Shown one piece after another: positions 17,799 through 26,286 of a stretch of 60,450 nucleotides of DNA; the stretch's first letter is position 1, and the number at the start of each line of letters is the position of its first letter. Under the pieces are notes generated by a model that saw only the letters and a list, made by a program, of their open reading frames with translations, did not search any database and was not told the origin of the DNA. Location of the stretch: NCBI GenBank assembly GCA_910587445.1, contig CAJULE010000013.1, forward strand, positions 1-60,450, read 5' to 3'. The position numbers and the translations under genes are program-made. This stretch comes from an uncultured Christensenellaceae bacterium (GTDB taxonomy: Bacteria; Bacillota; Clostridia; Christensenellales; Pumilibacteraceae).

Positions 17799-18412
17799 CT
17801 AAGCGCCTTCTCTATCTCGGCAAATACTTCGTCAATTGACTTCATGCCGTCGATGTGTACGAGCTTGCCCTTCTTCTCGTAGTAATCTATAAGAGGAGCG
17901 GTCGACTGCTCGTAAACCGTGAGACGCTTGTTTACCGTCTCGAGCGTGTCGTCGGCTCGCTGAATAAGTTCGCCGCCGCACCGCGTGCAGACATTGTCTT
18001 TCTTCGTGCTTATGTGATAGCTTTCGCCGCACTTTGCGCACACTCTGCGTCCCGTGAGACGGTCGGCAAGTGCCTTGAGATCGACGTCGAGATTGATCAC
18101 CTTGTCGGGCGCGTCCATTTTCTCGAGCGCTTCCGCCTGACCTATGTTGCGGGGGAAGCCGTCGAGAAGATAGCCTTTTTTGCAATCGTCCTCTTTGAGA
18201 CGAAGCTCGACTATTTCGTTCGTCACTTCGTCGGGAACGAGCTGTCCCTTGTCGATGTACGCCTTTGCCTTGAGTCCGACGGGCGTACCCTCCTTGAGAT
18301 TCTTGCGGAATATGTCGCCCGTTGAGATGTGCGGAATGTTAAGGGCTTCGGCGATTTTCGTTGCCTGCGTTCCCTTGCCCGCGCCGGGCGCTCCGAGTAA
18401 TACAAGTTTCAT
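17795..18412 (-). CDS. adk: Adenylate kinase
   Basis: Interconverts ATP plus AMP and two ADP. The 205-residue protein has the P-loop GAPGAGKGTQ at residues 7-16, the AMP site (STGDIFR) and a zinc-type LID domain with four cysteines (CAKC and CTRC). The open frame extends 22 codons upstream, but AAGGAG 8 nt before the ATG at 18412 and the MKLVLLGAPGAGKG start fix the beginning. A family 1 hairpin separates it from secY, so it may be partly uncoupled from the upstream spc genes. Confidence 0.97.
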   Translation of the reverse strand: MKLVLLGAPGAGKGTQATKIAEALNIPHISTGDIFRKNLKEGTPVGLKAKAYIDKGQLVPDEVTNEIVELRLKEDDCKKGYLLDGFPRNIGQAEALEKMDAPDKVINLDVDLKALADRLTGRRVCAKCGESYHISTKKDNVCTRCGGELIQRADDTLETVNKRLTVYEQSTAPLIDYYEKKGKLVHIDGMKSIDEVFAEIEKALR

Positions 18413-18586
18413 GTCTTTTACTCCTTCTTGCTTTTCTTCTTTTGAGAATTTTCGTCTCTGTAAGAAATGCCAACTCATCAGTCGCTCAGTCTCTCGCTAC
18501 GCTCGCTTTGTTCGCGACAGCTTCCCTGCTATGGAAGCCGTTTTATCGGTTGAGATTCTTAGACTACGCAATGGTGACATTCACAA

Positions 18587-18710
18587 GACGGATTAGAAGC
18601 AAGCAAGACGGGCAACTGTCGGCAAGCCCCGAGGGCGTGTACTAATTCGTACACAACCGAGGAGGCGAACCGAACGTAGCCCGTATTGCGACGCTTATAA
18701 GCCGTCGCCG
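18587..18710. repeat. Long-hairpin repeat element (family 1) between secY and adk
   Basis: GACGG-ATTAGAAGC on the left pairs with GCTTATAAGCCGTC on the right. The GTAC apex boxes are at 18639-18642 and 18649-18652. The right end lies about 4 nt from the secY stop codon. The 170 bp between this copy and adk hold degenerate repeat-like sequence and no gene. Confidence 0.75.
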
Positions 18711-18714
18711 TTGT

Positions 18715-20013
18715 TTACTTCAAAAAGCCCTTATACTGCTTCATCATAAGCTGGCTCTCCAACTGTTTGTCAAATTCGAGCGCAACGGAAACGACTATCA
18801 AAAGTCCCGTAGCCGAGAAGGCGTTTACGAGCGTCGTATCGTGAAGCACGAGCGAGAATATGACAGAGGGCACGATCGCGATTATAGCAAGGAATATTGC
18901 GCCGAAAAGCGTAAGTCTCTTGCTTATACGAGCGAGATATTCCGATGTCGGCTTGCCCGGACGAATACCGGGAATAAATCCGCCGTACTGCTGAATATTT
19001 CTCGCGACGTCCTCGGGGTTGAACTGTATCTGCGCATAGAAATACGAGAAGAACAGTATGAGTAGTCCCGTAAGAACGAAGTATATCGGCGTATCGGAGC
19101 CGAGCCAAGTCATCCACCATCCGTAGAAAGCGCTGTTCGGAGCAACTATCGAAGCGATGAGCTGCGGGAACGTGATTATCGCAGTCGCGAATATGATGGG
19201 AAGCACGCCTGCCGCATTGATCTTTATGGGGATATTCGTGCTCTGCCCGCCGTACTGTTTGCGACCCTTGATCTGCTTTGCGTAGGTTATGGGCACGCGT
19301 CTTTCCGCCGCATCGATAAATACGATAAAGCCGAATATGACTATGACGAGCGCAAGGAAACCGATAAGCTCCCATATTGCCGTATCGCGCGAAGGAATGG
19401 CGATAATTGTTGCGAGTATGCTCTGACCTGCCGTCGAAAGTATACCGACGAAGATGAGGAGCGAAATACCGTTGCCGATGCCGTAATCGGTTATTCTCTC
19501 TCCCAGCCACATCGTGAACATCGAGCCGCCTATAAGCATGACGGCGACGAATATCGAGACGAGCCACAAAGGAAGCGCAACACGGAAGATCTCGGTTGCG
19601 ATACCGCTGTTGCGAGCCGTGCTTACGACGATACCCGCAGCCTGTGCGACCGCAAGTATAAGCGTCATAACGCGCGTCACCACCGCAAGTTTGCGTCTGC
19701 CGTCGTCGCCCTGCTTACTCCATTCCTCGAGTTTGGGAATGGCGATCGTAAGGAGCTGAACTATAATAGACGCATTGATGTACGGCGATATACCGATTGC
19801 GAGAAACGCACCGTTTGCAAGCGCGCCGCCGGTAATGGCGGACAAAAGTCTGAGAAAGGTGTCGGCTTGCTGCTCGTTGCTGTACCAACTCGACGTAATG
19901 CCGGGAAGGGGCAACCAACAACCCAATCTGTAGATTATCAGAAGCCCTATGGTTATCAGAATTTTGGTTCTGATCTCCTTGTTTTTAAATGCGTTTACGA
20001 GTGTGCGAAACAT
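18715..20013 (-). CDS. secY: Protein translocase subunit SecY
   Basis: The channel-forming subunit of the Sec translocon in the cytoplasmic membrane, 432 residues with about ten transmembrane helices. Signatures include RLGCWLPLPGI at the start, QKFPAHRF-region equivalent QLLTIAIPKLEEW, the FGFIVFIDAAERRVPI segment and the conserved QFNPEDVARN near the C-terminus. Its ATG shares one base with the rplO stop (TGATG), so the two are coupled. Confidence 0.97.
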   Translation of the reverse strand: MFRTLVNAFKNKEIRTKILITIGLLIIYRLGCWLPLPGITSSWYSNEQQADTFLRLLSAITGGALANGAFLAIGISPYINASIIVQLLTIAIPKLEEWSKQGDDGRRKLAVVTRVMTLILAVAQAAGIVVSTARNSGIATEIFRVALPLWLVSIFVAVMLIGGSMFTMWLGERITDYGIGNGISLLIFVGILSTAGQSILATIIAIPSRDTAIWELIGFLALVIVIFGFIVFIDAAERRVPITYAKQIKGRKQYGGQSTNIPIKINAAGVLPIIFATAIITFPQLIASIVAPNSAFYGWWMTWLGSDTPIYFVLTGLLILFFSYFYAQIQFNPEDVARNIQQYGGFIPGIRPGKPTSEYLARISKRLTLFGAIFLAIIAIVPSVIFSLVLHDTTLVNAFSATGLLIVVSVALEFDKQLESQLMMKQYKGFLK

Positions 20014-20456
20014 CAGAGCACCTCGGCTTTGCCGCCGAGCTTTTCGAGTTTCTCAACCGCGGACTTGGAAAATTTCGCTGCCTGTACGGTCAGCTTTTTC
20101 GTAAGTGCGCCGTCACCGAGGACCTTGAGGCCGTAAGGCTCGATCTTTGAGATGACGCCGGTCTCCTTGAGAAGCTGTGCCGTAACGACGGTTCCCTCCT
20201 CGAAACGCTCGAGATCGCCGAGATTGACGACGCTGTAGACCTTCTTCCAGCGGTTATCGAAGCCCACCTTGGGGAGTCTGCGAGAAAGCGGCATCTGACC
20301 GCCCTCGAAGCCGGGGCGAACGCCTCCGCCGCTGCGAGCCCACTGACCCTTGTGACCTTTACCGCTCGTCTTGCCGAGACCCGAACCGATACCTCTGCCC
20401 AATCTCTTTTTGGAGGTTCTCGCGCCTACGGCAGGAGCCAAATCATGCAATTCCAT
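20013..20456 (-). CDS. rplO: 50S ribosomal protein L15
   Basis: A late-assembly 23S rRNA-binding protein, 147 residues. The glycine/basic-rich N-terminal tail (KKRLGRGIGSGLGKTSGKGHKGQ) and GFEGGQMPLSRRLPK are diagnostic. It lies between rpmD and secY as in nearly all bacteria. Confidence 0.97.
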   Translation of the reverse strand: MELHDLAPAVGARTSKKRLGRGIGSGLGKTSGKGHKGQWARSGGGVRPGFEGGQMPLSRRLPKVGFDNRWKKVYSVVNLGDLERFEEGTVVTAQLLKETGVISKIEPYGLKVLGDGALTKKLTVQAAKFSKSAVEKLEKLGGKAEVL

Positions 20457-20476
20457 AAGTCTTTTCTCCTTACCTA

Positions 20477-20671
20477 CTATGCCTCGATCTCTTTTACGTC
20501 GACGAGATGTTTTACGACGAAAATCATTCCGCGCATTGCGGGATTGTCGTCCTTTACGACAACGGAGCCGATCTTTTTGAGTCCGAGCGCCTCAATCGTG
20601 CGCTTTTGCTTTTCGAGGCGACCTATCGTGCTCTTTTTAAGAGTTATTTCCAATTTTTTTGCCTTTGCCAT
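20477..20671 (-). CDS. rpmD: 50S ribosomal protein L30
   Basis: A small (64-residue) 23S rRNA-binding protein. LEITLKKSTIGRLEKQKRTI and VVKDDNPAMRGMIFVVKHLV match the family. It lies 10 bp after rpsE. Confidence 0.96.
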   Translation of the reverse strand: MAKAKKLEITLKKSTIGRLEKQKRTIEALGLKKIGSVVVKDDNPAMRGMIFVVKHLVDVKEIEA

Positions 20672-20681
20672 GACTGTTCAC

Positions 20682-21194
20682 CTATCCCAGAATTTCTTCC
20701 ACGGTCTTTCCGCGCATAGCGGCAATCTTTTCGGGCGAGCGCAAGCTCTTCAAGCCCTCCATTGTTGCCTTTACGCAGTTGATCGGATTGCGCGAGCCGT
20801 AGCTTTTTGTGGTTATGTTTCTGATACCGGCAAGCTCTACGACGCTTCTTGCGCTCGAGCCTGCGATAACGCCCGTACCTTCGGGAGCGGGGCGAAGCAG
20901 AACCTGGCTCTTTCCGTACACGCCGATAACGTCGTGCGGTATCGTCGTCTCCGAAAGGGGCACTTTTATCATGCTGCGACGAGCCTGCGTCTCGGCTTTT
21001 TTGATAGCTTCGGGAACTTCCGCAGCCTTAGCCATGCCGAGTCCTACGCTTCCGTTGCCGTCGCCGACGACTACAAGCGCGGAAAAACGCATATTTCTGC
21101 CGCCTTTTACGACCTTGGTTATTCTGTTGACGGCTACGAGCTTGCTCTTTATGCCGTCGTCCTGTTTGACTTCTTCACGTTCACGTCTTGCCAT
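20682..21194 (-). CDS. rpsE: 30S ribosomal protein S5
   Basis: A body protein of the 30S subunit involved in decoding fidelity and mRNA unwinding at entry, 170 residues. The double-stranded-RNA-binding half has VNRITKVVKGGRNMRFSALV; the second half has RPAPEGTGVIAGSSARSVVELAG. Confidence 0.97.
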   Translation of the reverse strand: MARREREEVKQDDGIKSKLVAVNRITKVVKGGRNMRFSALVVVGDGNGSVGLGMAKAAEVPEAIKKAETQARRSMIKVPLSETTIPHDVIGVYGKSQVLLRPAPEGTGVIAGSSARSVVELAGIRNITTKSYGSRNPINCVKATMEGLKSLRSPEKIAAMRGKTVEEILG

Positions 21195-21209
21195 TTTACG
21201 CTGCCCTCC

Positions 21210-21572
21210 TTAAAAATCCAGTCCGGCTTTTCTCGCGCTGTCGGCAACTGCCTTGACGCGACCCGTGTACAGGTAACCGCCGCGGTCGAATACGACTTCC
21301 TTGATTCCGAGCGCCATGGCTTTTGCCGCAACGTCGGCGCCTACGACCTCAGCCGCCTGAACCTTGGTCTTGCCTTTTACGTCTACGCCCTTTGCAAGAG
21401 TCGAGGACGAGCAGAGCGTAACGCCCTTTACGTCGTCGATGACCTGTGCATAGATGTGGGTAAGACTTCTGTATACGGACAGTCTCGGACGCGCCGCGGT
21501 TCCCCTTACGGAGTCCTTGACGCGCTTGTGACGCTTAAGTCTTATCTCGTTTTTATTGACCTTGTTTATCAT
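21210..21572 (-). CDS. rplR: 50S ribosomal protein L18
   Basis: Binds 5S rRNA in the central protuberance; 120 residues. KRHKRVKDSVRGTAARPRLS and the C-terminal FDRGGYLYTGRVKAVADSAR are characteristic. Confidence 0.97.
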   Translation of the reverse strand: MINKVNKNEIRLKRHKRVKDSVRGTAARPRLSVYRSLTHIYAQVIDDVKGVTLCSSSTLAKGVDVKGKTKVQAAEVVGADVAAKAMALGIKEVVFDRGGYLYTGRVKAVADSARKAGLDF

Positions 21573-21584
21573 ATCGCGTTACTC

Positions 21585-22127
21585 CTATTTACCCGCAGTC
21601 TTGCCCTCTTTCTTGACAACCACTTCGTCGCTGTAGTGCAGACCATAGTTGTGATAGGGCTCGACGGGACGCTTGGAACGAATGTTTGCCGCCGTCTGTC
21701 CGACAAGCTCTTTCGAGATGCCCGTAACGGTGACGGTGGTGGCGTCGGGGCAAGCAAGCGTTATGCCTGCGGGCGCCGTAAACTCGACGGGGTGGCTGTA
21801 GCCGAGGTTCATGACAAGCTTGTTGCCGCTGACCTGAGCCTTATAGCCGACGCCCTGAATGATAAGCGTCTTTACGAACGGGGTTTCTACGCCCTTTATC
21901 ATATTGGCAATAAGCTGACGGTAAAGTCCGTGCTTTGCCTTGACCGACTTTTCTTCGCTGTCGCGTACGACCGTAAGAACATTGCCTTCGAACTTGAGAT
22001 CGATGTGCTTGTCTGCGATCTTCTGCGAAAGCGAGCCCTTGGGTCCGTCGACTTTGACGACACCGTTTTCGAAAGCGACTTTGACGGACGCGGGGATTTC
22101 GATATGCATTCTGCCTATTCTCGACAT
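21585..22127 (-). CDS. rplF: 50S ribosomal protein L6
   Basis: Contacts 23S rRNA near the factor-binding site; 180 residues in two repeated domains. MSRIGRMHIEIPASV starts the protein and KRPVEPYHNYGLHYSDEVV lies near the C-terminus. Confidence 0.97.
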   Translation of the reverse strand: MSRIGRMHIEIPASVKVAFENGVVKVDGPKGSLSQKIADKHIDLKFEGNVLTVVRDSEEKSVKAKHGLYRQLIANMIKGVETPFVKTLIIQGVGYKAQVSGNKLVMNLGYSHPVEFTAPAGITLACPDATTVTVTGISKELVGQTAANIRSKRPVEPYHNYGLHYSDEVVVKKEGKTAGK

Positions 22128-22143
22128 AATCTTCTACCTCCCC

Positions 22144-22542
22144 TTACCATACATAGGCAAGCACTTCGCCGCCTACCTTGTTCTTTCTCGCCTCTCTGTC
22201 CGTCATGATGCCTTTAGAGGTGGATATGATCGCTATCCCGAGCCCTCCGAGCACCTTGGGCAGTTCCTCGTATCCCGCGTATACGCGAAGACCGGGCTTA
22301 CTGATGCGCTTCAAGTTGCTTATGACGCTTTCGTACTTGTTGCCGTACTTGAGGACTATCTTGATGTTGGGATGTCCTTCGTCGTCTACTATTTCCGCGC
22401 TCTTGACATATCCCTCGCTTACGAGGATGTCCGCTATGGACTTCTTCATTTTGGAAGCGGGTATGAGCACGCTTTCGTGACGTGCCGTGAGAGCGTTTCT
22501 TATTCTTGTGAGCAAATCCGCTATCGGGTCTGTCGTTACCAT
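22144..22542 (-). CDS. rpsH: 30S ribosomal protein S8
   Basis: A primary 16S rRNA-binding protein of the platform, 132 residues. DPIADLLTRIRNALTARHESV and the C-terminal ISTSKGIMTDREARKNKVGG are diagnostic. In other bacteria S8 represses the spc operon; no S8 site was found here. Confidence 0.97.
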   Translation of the reverse strand: MVTTDPIADLLTRIRNALTARHESVLIPASKMKKSIADILVSEGYVKSAEIVDDEGHPNIKIVLKYGNKYESVISNLKRISKPGLRVYAGYEELPKVLGGLGIAIISTSKGIMTDREARKNKVGGEVLAYVW

Positions 22543-22557
22543 AAATTCATGCCCTCC

Positions 22558-22743
22558 TTACCAGCTCGACTTCTTGACGCCGGGGATCTCGCCCTTATAC
22601 GCCAACTCTCGGAAACATATTCTGCAAATGCCGTACTTCTTGAGCACCGCGTGCGGTCTGCCGCAGATGTTGCAGCGGGTATACGCGCGCGTCGAGAACT
22701 TGACCGGCTTCTTTTGCTTGTTTACCATTGCTTTTTTTGCCAT
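22558..22743 (-). CDS. rpsN: 30S ribosomal protein S14, short zinc form
   Basis: A 61-residue zinc-binding S14 of the 30S head (type Z). The four ligands are CNIC and CRIC, and the protein ends GEIPGVKKSSW. It lies between rplE and rpsH in the normal order. Confidence 0.97.
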   Translation of the reverse strand: MAKKAMVNKQKKPVKFSTRAYTRCNICGRPHAVLKKYGICRICFRELAYKGEIPGVKKSSW

Positions 22744-22766
22744 GTTCTTTTATCTCCTTTTCCCTG

Positions 22767-23345
22767 CTAGTTCTTGAAAGGCATTCCAAGCTTGGCAAGG
22801 AGCGTCTTTGCTTCGTCGTCGGTCTTTGCCGTCGTGACTATGCAAACGTCGAATCCTCTTACTTTCTCTACCTGCTCGTAGGAAATCTCGGGGAATATTA
22901 TCTGTTCTTTGATGCCGAGCGCGTAATTGCCGCGTCCGTCGAACGACTTTCCGGAAATACCGCGGAAGTCGCGTACACGCGGAAGAGCGATCGATACGAG
23001 CTTATCGAAGAACTCGTACATTCTGTCGCCGCGCAGTGTAACCTTAAGCCCTATCGGCTGTCCTTCGCGAAGCTTGAAGTTTGCGACGGACTTTTTCGCC
23101 TTAGCGATTACGACCTTCTGTCCGCAGATGGCTTCGAGCTCTGCCGTAGCAATCTGAATGGACTTGGAGTTGTCTTTTATGTCGCCGAGACGCATATTGA
23201 GGACTATTTTTTCGAGCTTGGGAGCTTCGTTGACGTTCTTATAGCCTTTCTCTTTCATGAGCGCGGGCAAAATTTCGCTCGCATATCTGTTCTTAAGGCG
23301 ATTTCTTCCGCTCGCATTTGCGGCGGTCTTTGCTTTATCTGCCAT
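22767..23345 (-). CDS. rplE: 50S ribosomal protein L5
   Basis: A central-protuberance protein that binds 5S rRNA and contacts P-site tRNA; 192 residues. KIVLNMRLGDIKDNSK, GQKVVIAKAKKSVANFK and the RDFRGISGKSFDGRGNYALG loop identify it. The Ala/Lys N-terminal extension of about 15 residues is modest. Confidence 0.97.
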   Translation of the reverse strand: MADKAKTAANASGRNRLKNRYASEILPALMKEKGYKNVNEAPKLEKIVLNMRLGDIKDNSKSIQIATAELEAICGQKVVIAKAKKSVANFKLREGQPIGLKVTLRGDRMYEFFDKLVSIALPRVRDFRGISGKSFDGRGNYALGIKEQIIFPEISYEQVEKVRGFDVCIVTTAKTDDEAKTLLAKLGMPFKN

Positions 23346-23353
23346 ACGTCCTC

Positions 23354-23833
23354 CTACTTACTCTCCTCGCTTGCCGCCGTTTCGGGAGCGGGTGCGGGTT
23401 TTGCCTTCGCCGTGCTCTTCTTTGCCGGTTTTTTGGCAGTCTTCTTCTCCGCTGCTTCCTCGGTCTTGACCTCGTCCTTCTTTGCCGTCTTCTTCGTCTT
23501 CTTTTCGGCTTTCGCCTTTACGTCGAGCGAAGCGCCGCACTTTACGCAGGCTCTTATCTTCTTGCCTTCCGCCTCGCCCGCCTTAACACGGGTAGCCTTG
23601 TTGCACGAAGGGCAGATGATCTGCACGTTACTGACGTGGATGTTGCCGGGCTCCTTGCTGATACCGCCGGGGTTCTGCGCGCCTCTGGGCTTACGGTGCT
23701 TCGTGACGATATTTATATTGTCGACGACGACCGAGTTTGCGCCGGGATTAGCCGAAAGCACTCTTCCCGTCTTGCCCTTGTCCTTACCTGCTATGACGAC
23801 TACGTTGTCGCCCTGTTTAACATTCAAACTCAT
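23354..23833 (-). CDS. rplX: 50S ribosomal protein L24 with Lys/Ala-rich C-terminal tail
   Basis: An assembly-initiating 23S rRNA-binding protein. The KOW motif (GDNVVVIAGKDKGKTGRVL) and zinc-ribbon-like CPSC and CVKC pairs are present up to about residue 100. A tail of about 60 residues rich in Lys, Ala, Glu and Pro follows, resembling histone-like tails and making the protein 159 residues instead of about 105. I chose the ATG at 23833 because AAGGAGG precedes it. Confidence 0.95.
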   Translation of the reverse strand: MSLNVKQGDNVVVIAGKDKGKTGRVLSANPGANSVVVDNINIVTKHRKPRGAQNPGGISKEPGNIHVSNVQIICPSCNKATRVKAGEAEGKKIRACVKCGASLDVKAKAEKKTKKTAKKDEVKTEEAAEKKTAKKPAKKSTAKAKPAPAPETAASEESK

Positions 23834-23846
23834 TGTGGCGGCCTCC

Positions 23847-24215
23847 TTACAGTACCTCGGGCGCAAGCGAAATTATCTTCATGTAATCCTTATCGCGAAG
23901 CTCTCTTGCGATGGGTCCGAAGATACGCGAGCCCTTGGGCTGTTTCTGATTGTCGATGATGACTGCCGCGTTGTCGTCGAAGCGAATGTGGCTGCCGTCG
24001 GGACGGTTGACGCCCTTGTTCGTGCGCACGATAACCGCCTTTACGACGTCGCCCTTCTTGACTGCGCCGCCGGGGGAAGCCGTCTTTACCGAAGCGACTA
24101 TAACGTCGCCGATATTACCGCTACGCCTGAACGAGCCGCCGAGGACACGAATGCACATCAACTCTTTTGCGCCGCTGTTGTCCGCGGCCTTAAGATATGT
24201 CTGGGGTTGTATCAT
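23847..24215 (-). CDS. rplN: 50S ribosomal protein L14
   Basis: An intersubunit-bridge protein of the 50S subunit, 122 residues. MIQPQTYLKAADNSGAKELMC and FGPIARELRDKDYMKIISLAPEVL are textbook L14. The 88-nt gap upstream contains two hairpins (TGCGCCCGCGGGCGC, and CCGAATA with TATTCGG). Confidence 0.97.
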   Translation of the reverse strand: MIQPQTYLKAADNSGAKELMCIRVLGGSFRRSGNIGDVIVASVKTASPGGAVKKGDVVKAVIVRTNKGVNRPDGSHIRFDDNAAVIIDNQKQPKGSRIFGPIARELRDKDYMKIISLAPEVL

Positions 24216-24303
24216 AACTTATGTCTCCGTATTGTTTTGTCGCGCCGAATAAGGTCTGCCCTATTCGGTCTTTCGCGCCCGCGGGCGCATTCTCGAAAAC
24301 AGC

Positions 24304-24561
24304 TTACTTCGCTTTTTCGATTATCTTGGAAAGTCTCCAGCACTTGTCCTTAGACAAATGTCTGGTTTCTGTGACCTCGACGGTATCGCCCACTCCGCAC
24401 TCGTTGTTTTCGTCGTGCGCCTTGAGCTTCTTCGTCTTGTTTATGGTCTTTTTGTAGAGCGGGTGTTTTGCCTTGTCGCGTATCGCAACGACTATGGTCT
24501 TATCCATCTTATTGCTTACGACGATGCCCTCTCTGACTTTTCTGTTATTCCTTTCTTCCAT
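24304..24561 (-). CDS. rpsQ: 30S ribosomal protein S17
   Basis: An early 16S rRNA-binding OB-fold protein, 85 residues. EGIVVSNKMDKTIVVAIRD and KAHDENNECGVGDTVEVTETR are characteristic. Confidence 0.97.
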   Translation of the reverse strand: MEERNNRKVREGIVVSNKMDKTIVVAIRDKAKHPLYKKTINKTKKLKAHDENNECGVGDTVEVTETRHLSKDKCWRLSKIIEKAK

Positions 24562-24571
24562 GCCTATCTCC

Positions 24572-24772
24572 TCAAGCCTTAGCCTTAAGCTCGCGCTCGC
24601 GCAGAACCGTCTTTATGCGCGCTATGTCTTTCTTGCACTTTACCATCTGCATAGGGTTGTTCAGCTGCCCCGTGGCATGGCTGAAGCGCAGATTGAACAG
24701 CTCCTGTTTCAGCTCGGTGAGCTTATTCTTAAGCTCGTTGTCTGTCAAAGCATGAATTTCGTTGGCTTTCAT
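24572..24772 (-). CDS. rpmC: 50S ribosomal protein L29
   Basis: A small helical protein at the tunnel exit that helps dock SRP and trigger factor; 66 residues from MKANEIHAL. The ATG at 24772 has GAGGAGG upstream and overlaps the rplP stop by 4 nt (ATGA). The open frame reads 17 codons further upstream but that part overlaps rplP. Confidence 0.96.
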   Translation of the reverse strand: MKANEIHALTDNELKNKLTELKQELFNLRFSHATGQLNNPMQMVKCKKDIARIKTVLRERELKAKA

Positions 24773-25206
24773 TCTGCTGTAACCTCCTCGCTCGCGACCT
24801 CGTCTTTCTTGATCACCTTGCAACGTACGGGAAGCTTGTGCGAAGCGAGACGGAGCGCCTCTTTCGCGACTTCTTCGCTTACGCCGGCGATCTCGAACAT
24901 GACTCTACCGGGCTTTACGACTGCCGCCCAATACTCGGGAGAACCCTTTCCGCTACCCATGCGGGTCTCTGCGGGCTTCTTCGTTATGGGCTTGTGCGGG
25001 AAGATGTCTATCCACACCTGACCGCCGCGCTTGATATATCTCGTCATTGCGACACGGGCCGCCTCTATTTGGTTCGACGTGATCCACGCCGAGTCGAGGG
25101 AAACGAGTCCGTATTCGCCGTATGCGACCTTGTTGCCGCTGTTTGCCTTACCTTTCATTCTGCCGCGCTGCTGTTTGCGCCGCTTTACTCTCTTGGGCAT
25201 TAACAT
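24769..25206 (-). CDS. rplP: 50S ribosomal protein L16
   Basis: A protein near the A-site tRNA and peptidyl-transferase centre, 145 residues. MLMPKRVKRRKQQRGRMKG and the MGSGKGSPEYWAAVVKPGR motif identify it. GGAGG upstream supports the start at 25206. Confidence 0.97.
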   Translation of the reverse strand: MLMPKRVKRRKQQRGRMKGKANSGNKVAYGEYGLVSLDSAWITSNQIEAARVAMTRYIKRGGQVWIDIFPHKPITKKPAETRMGSGKGSPEYWAAVVKPGRVMFEIAGVSEEVAKEALRLASHKLPVRCKVIKKDEVASEEVTAE

Positions 25207-25209
25207 AAA

Positions 25210-25872
25210 TTACTTCTGACCTCCTTCCGAGGGTGTAAGCTGGGGAAGAACTTCTCCCTTATAGACCCAAACTTTGACGCCGATCGCGCCGAAAGTCGTG
25301 TGAGCCGTCGCCACACCGTAGTCGATGTCCGCTCTCAGAGTCTGAAGAGGAATGGACCCGTCGTGGTACTGCTCGCTTCTTGCGATTTCCGCACCGTCGA
25401 GACGACCTGCGACCATGATCTTCACACCCTTTGCTCCGCTCTTCATGACGCGGCTCATAGCCTGCTTCATCGTGCGGCGGAACGAACTTCTCTTTTCGAG
25501 CTGAGACGCCACGCTCTCTGCGACGAGAGTTGCGTCCATATCGGGGCGCTTGACCTCGAGTATGTTGAGGTTTATCGCCTTATCCGGAACTATCTTTGCG
25601 ATTTCCTTCTTCATCTTTTCCACGCCCGCGCCCTTCTGTCCGATGATCATACCGGGCTTGGAGGTGTGCACGTTTATGATGAGTCTGCCCTGAGCACGCT
25701 CGAGCGCTATGCGGGAGATGCCGTAAGCATAGTAGGTCTTCTTTATGAACTGACGTACCTTATAGTCCTCGTACAGTTGGGAAGCGAAATCCTTTTTATT
25801 TGCATACCACTGTGCGTTCCAGCCGTCGATTATGCCCACTCTGAGTCCGTGGGGATTGACTTTCTGACCCAT
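25210..25872 (-). CDS. rpsC: 30S ribosomal protein S3
   Basis: An mRNA-entry protein of the 30S head, 220 residues. MGQKVNPHGLRVGIIDGW starts it; the KH domain carries GMIIGQKGAGVEKMKKEI, and the C-terminal domain has GRLDGAEIARSEQYHDGSIPL (split here as GRLDGAEIARSE and HDGSIPLQTL). It abuts rplV with no gap. Confidence 0.97.
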   Translation of the reverse strand: MGQKVNPHGLRVGIIDGWNAQWYANKKDFASQLYEDYKVRQFIKKTYYAYGISRIALERAQGRLIINVHTSKPGMIIGQKGAGVEKMKKEIAKIVPDKAINLNILEVKRPDMDATLVAESVASQLEKRSSFRRTMKQAMSRVMKSGAKGVKIMVAGRLDGAEIARSEQYHDGSIPLQTLRADIDYGVATAHTTFGAIGVKVWVYKGEVLPQLTPSEGGQK

Positions 25873-26277
25873 TTACTTGACCTCCTCTGCGCTCTTTACC
25901 GTATCGAGTATTGCCGTTATGTGGCTGGTTCTCTTGTTGATACGGTGTCCTCTGCCCTTGCTAACGGGTTGCATACGCTTGAGTATGGGTCCGCAGTCGG
26001 CAAAGATTTCCGCCACATACAAATCGTCTTTTGCGAGATTGTGGTTGTGTTCCGCATTCGCTGCGGCGGACGCAATGACCTTATATACCGCTTCCGCGGC
26101 GCCCTTCGGCGTGAACTTAAGCATTGCGAGCGCTTCGTTTACCGACTTGCCGCGCACAGTGTCGATTACCACTCTCACCTTCGTGGGCGAGATTCTGATG
26201 TATCTTGCGTGCGCCGTGGGACGAGGATCCTTGTTTATTTTACGTTCCTGTGTTTTTTCCCTGATTCTCTTAGCCAT
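25873..26277 (-). CDS. rplV: 50S ribosomal protein L22
   Basis: A tunnel-lining protein; 134 residues. RYIRISPTKVRVVIDTVRGK, FTPKGAAEAVYKVIASAAANAEHNH and RGHRINKRTSHITAIL fit the family, the last being the loop that reaches into the exit tunnel. Confidence 0.97.
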   Translation of the reverse strand: MAKRIREKTQERKINKDPRPTAHARYIRISPTKVRVVIDTVRGKSVNEALAMLKFTPKGAAEAVYKVIASAAANAEHNHNLAKDDLYVAEIFADCGPILKRMQPVSKGRGHRINKRTSHITAILDTVKSAEEVK

Positions 26278-26286
26278 AATCTACTC

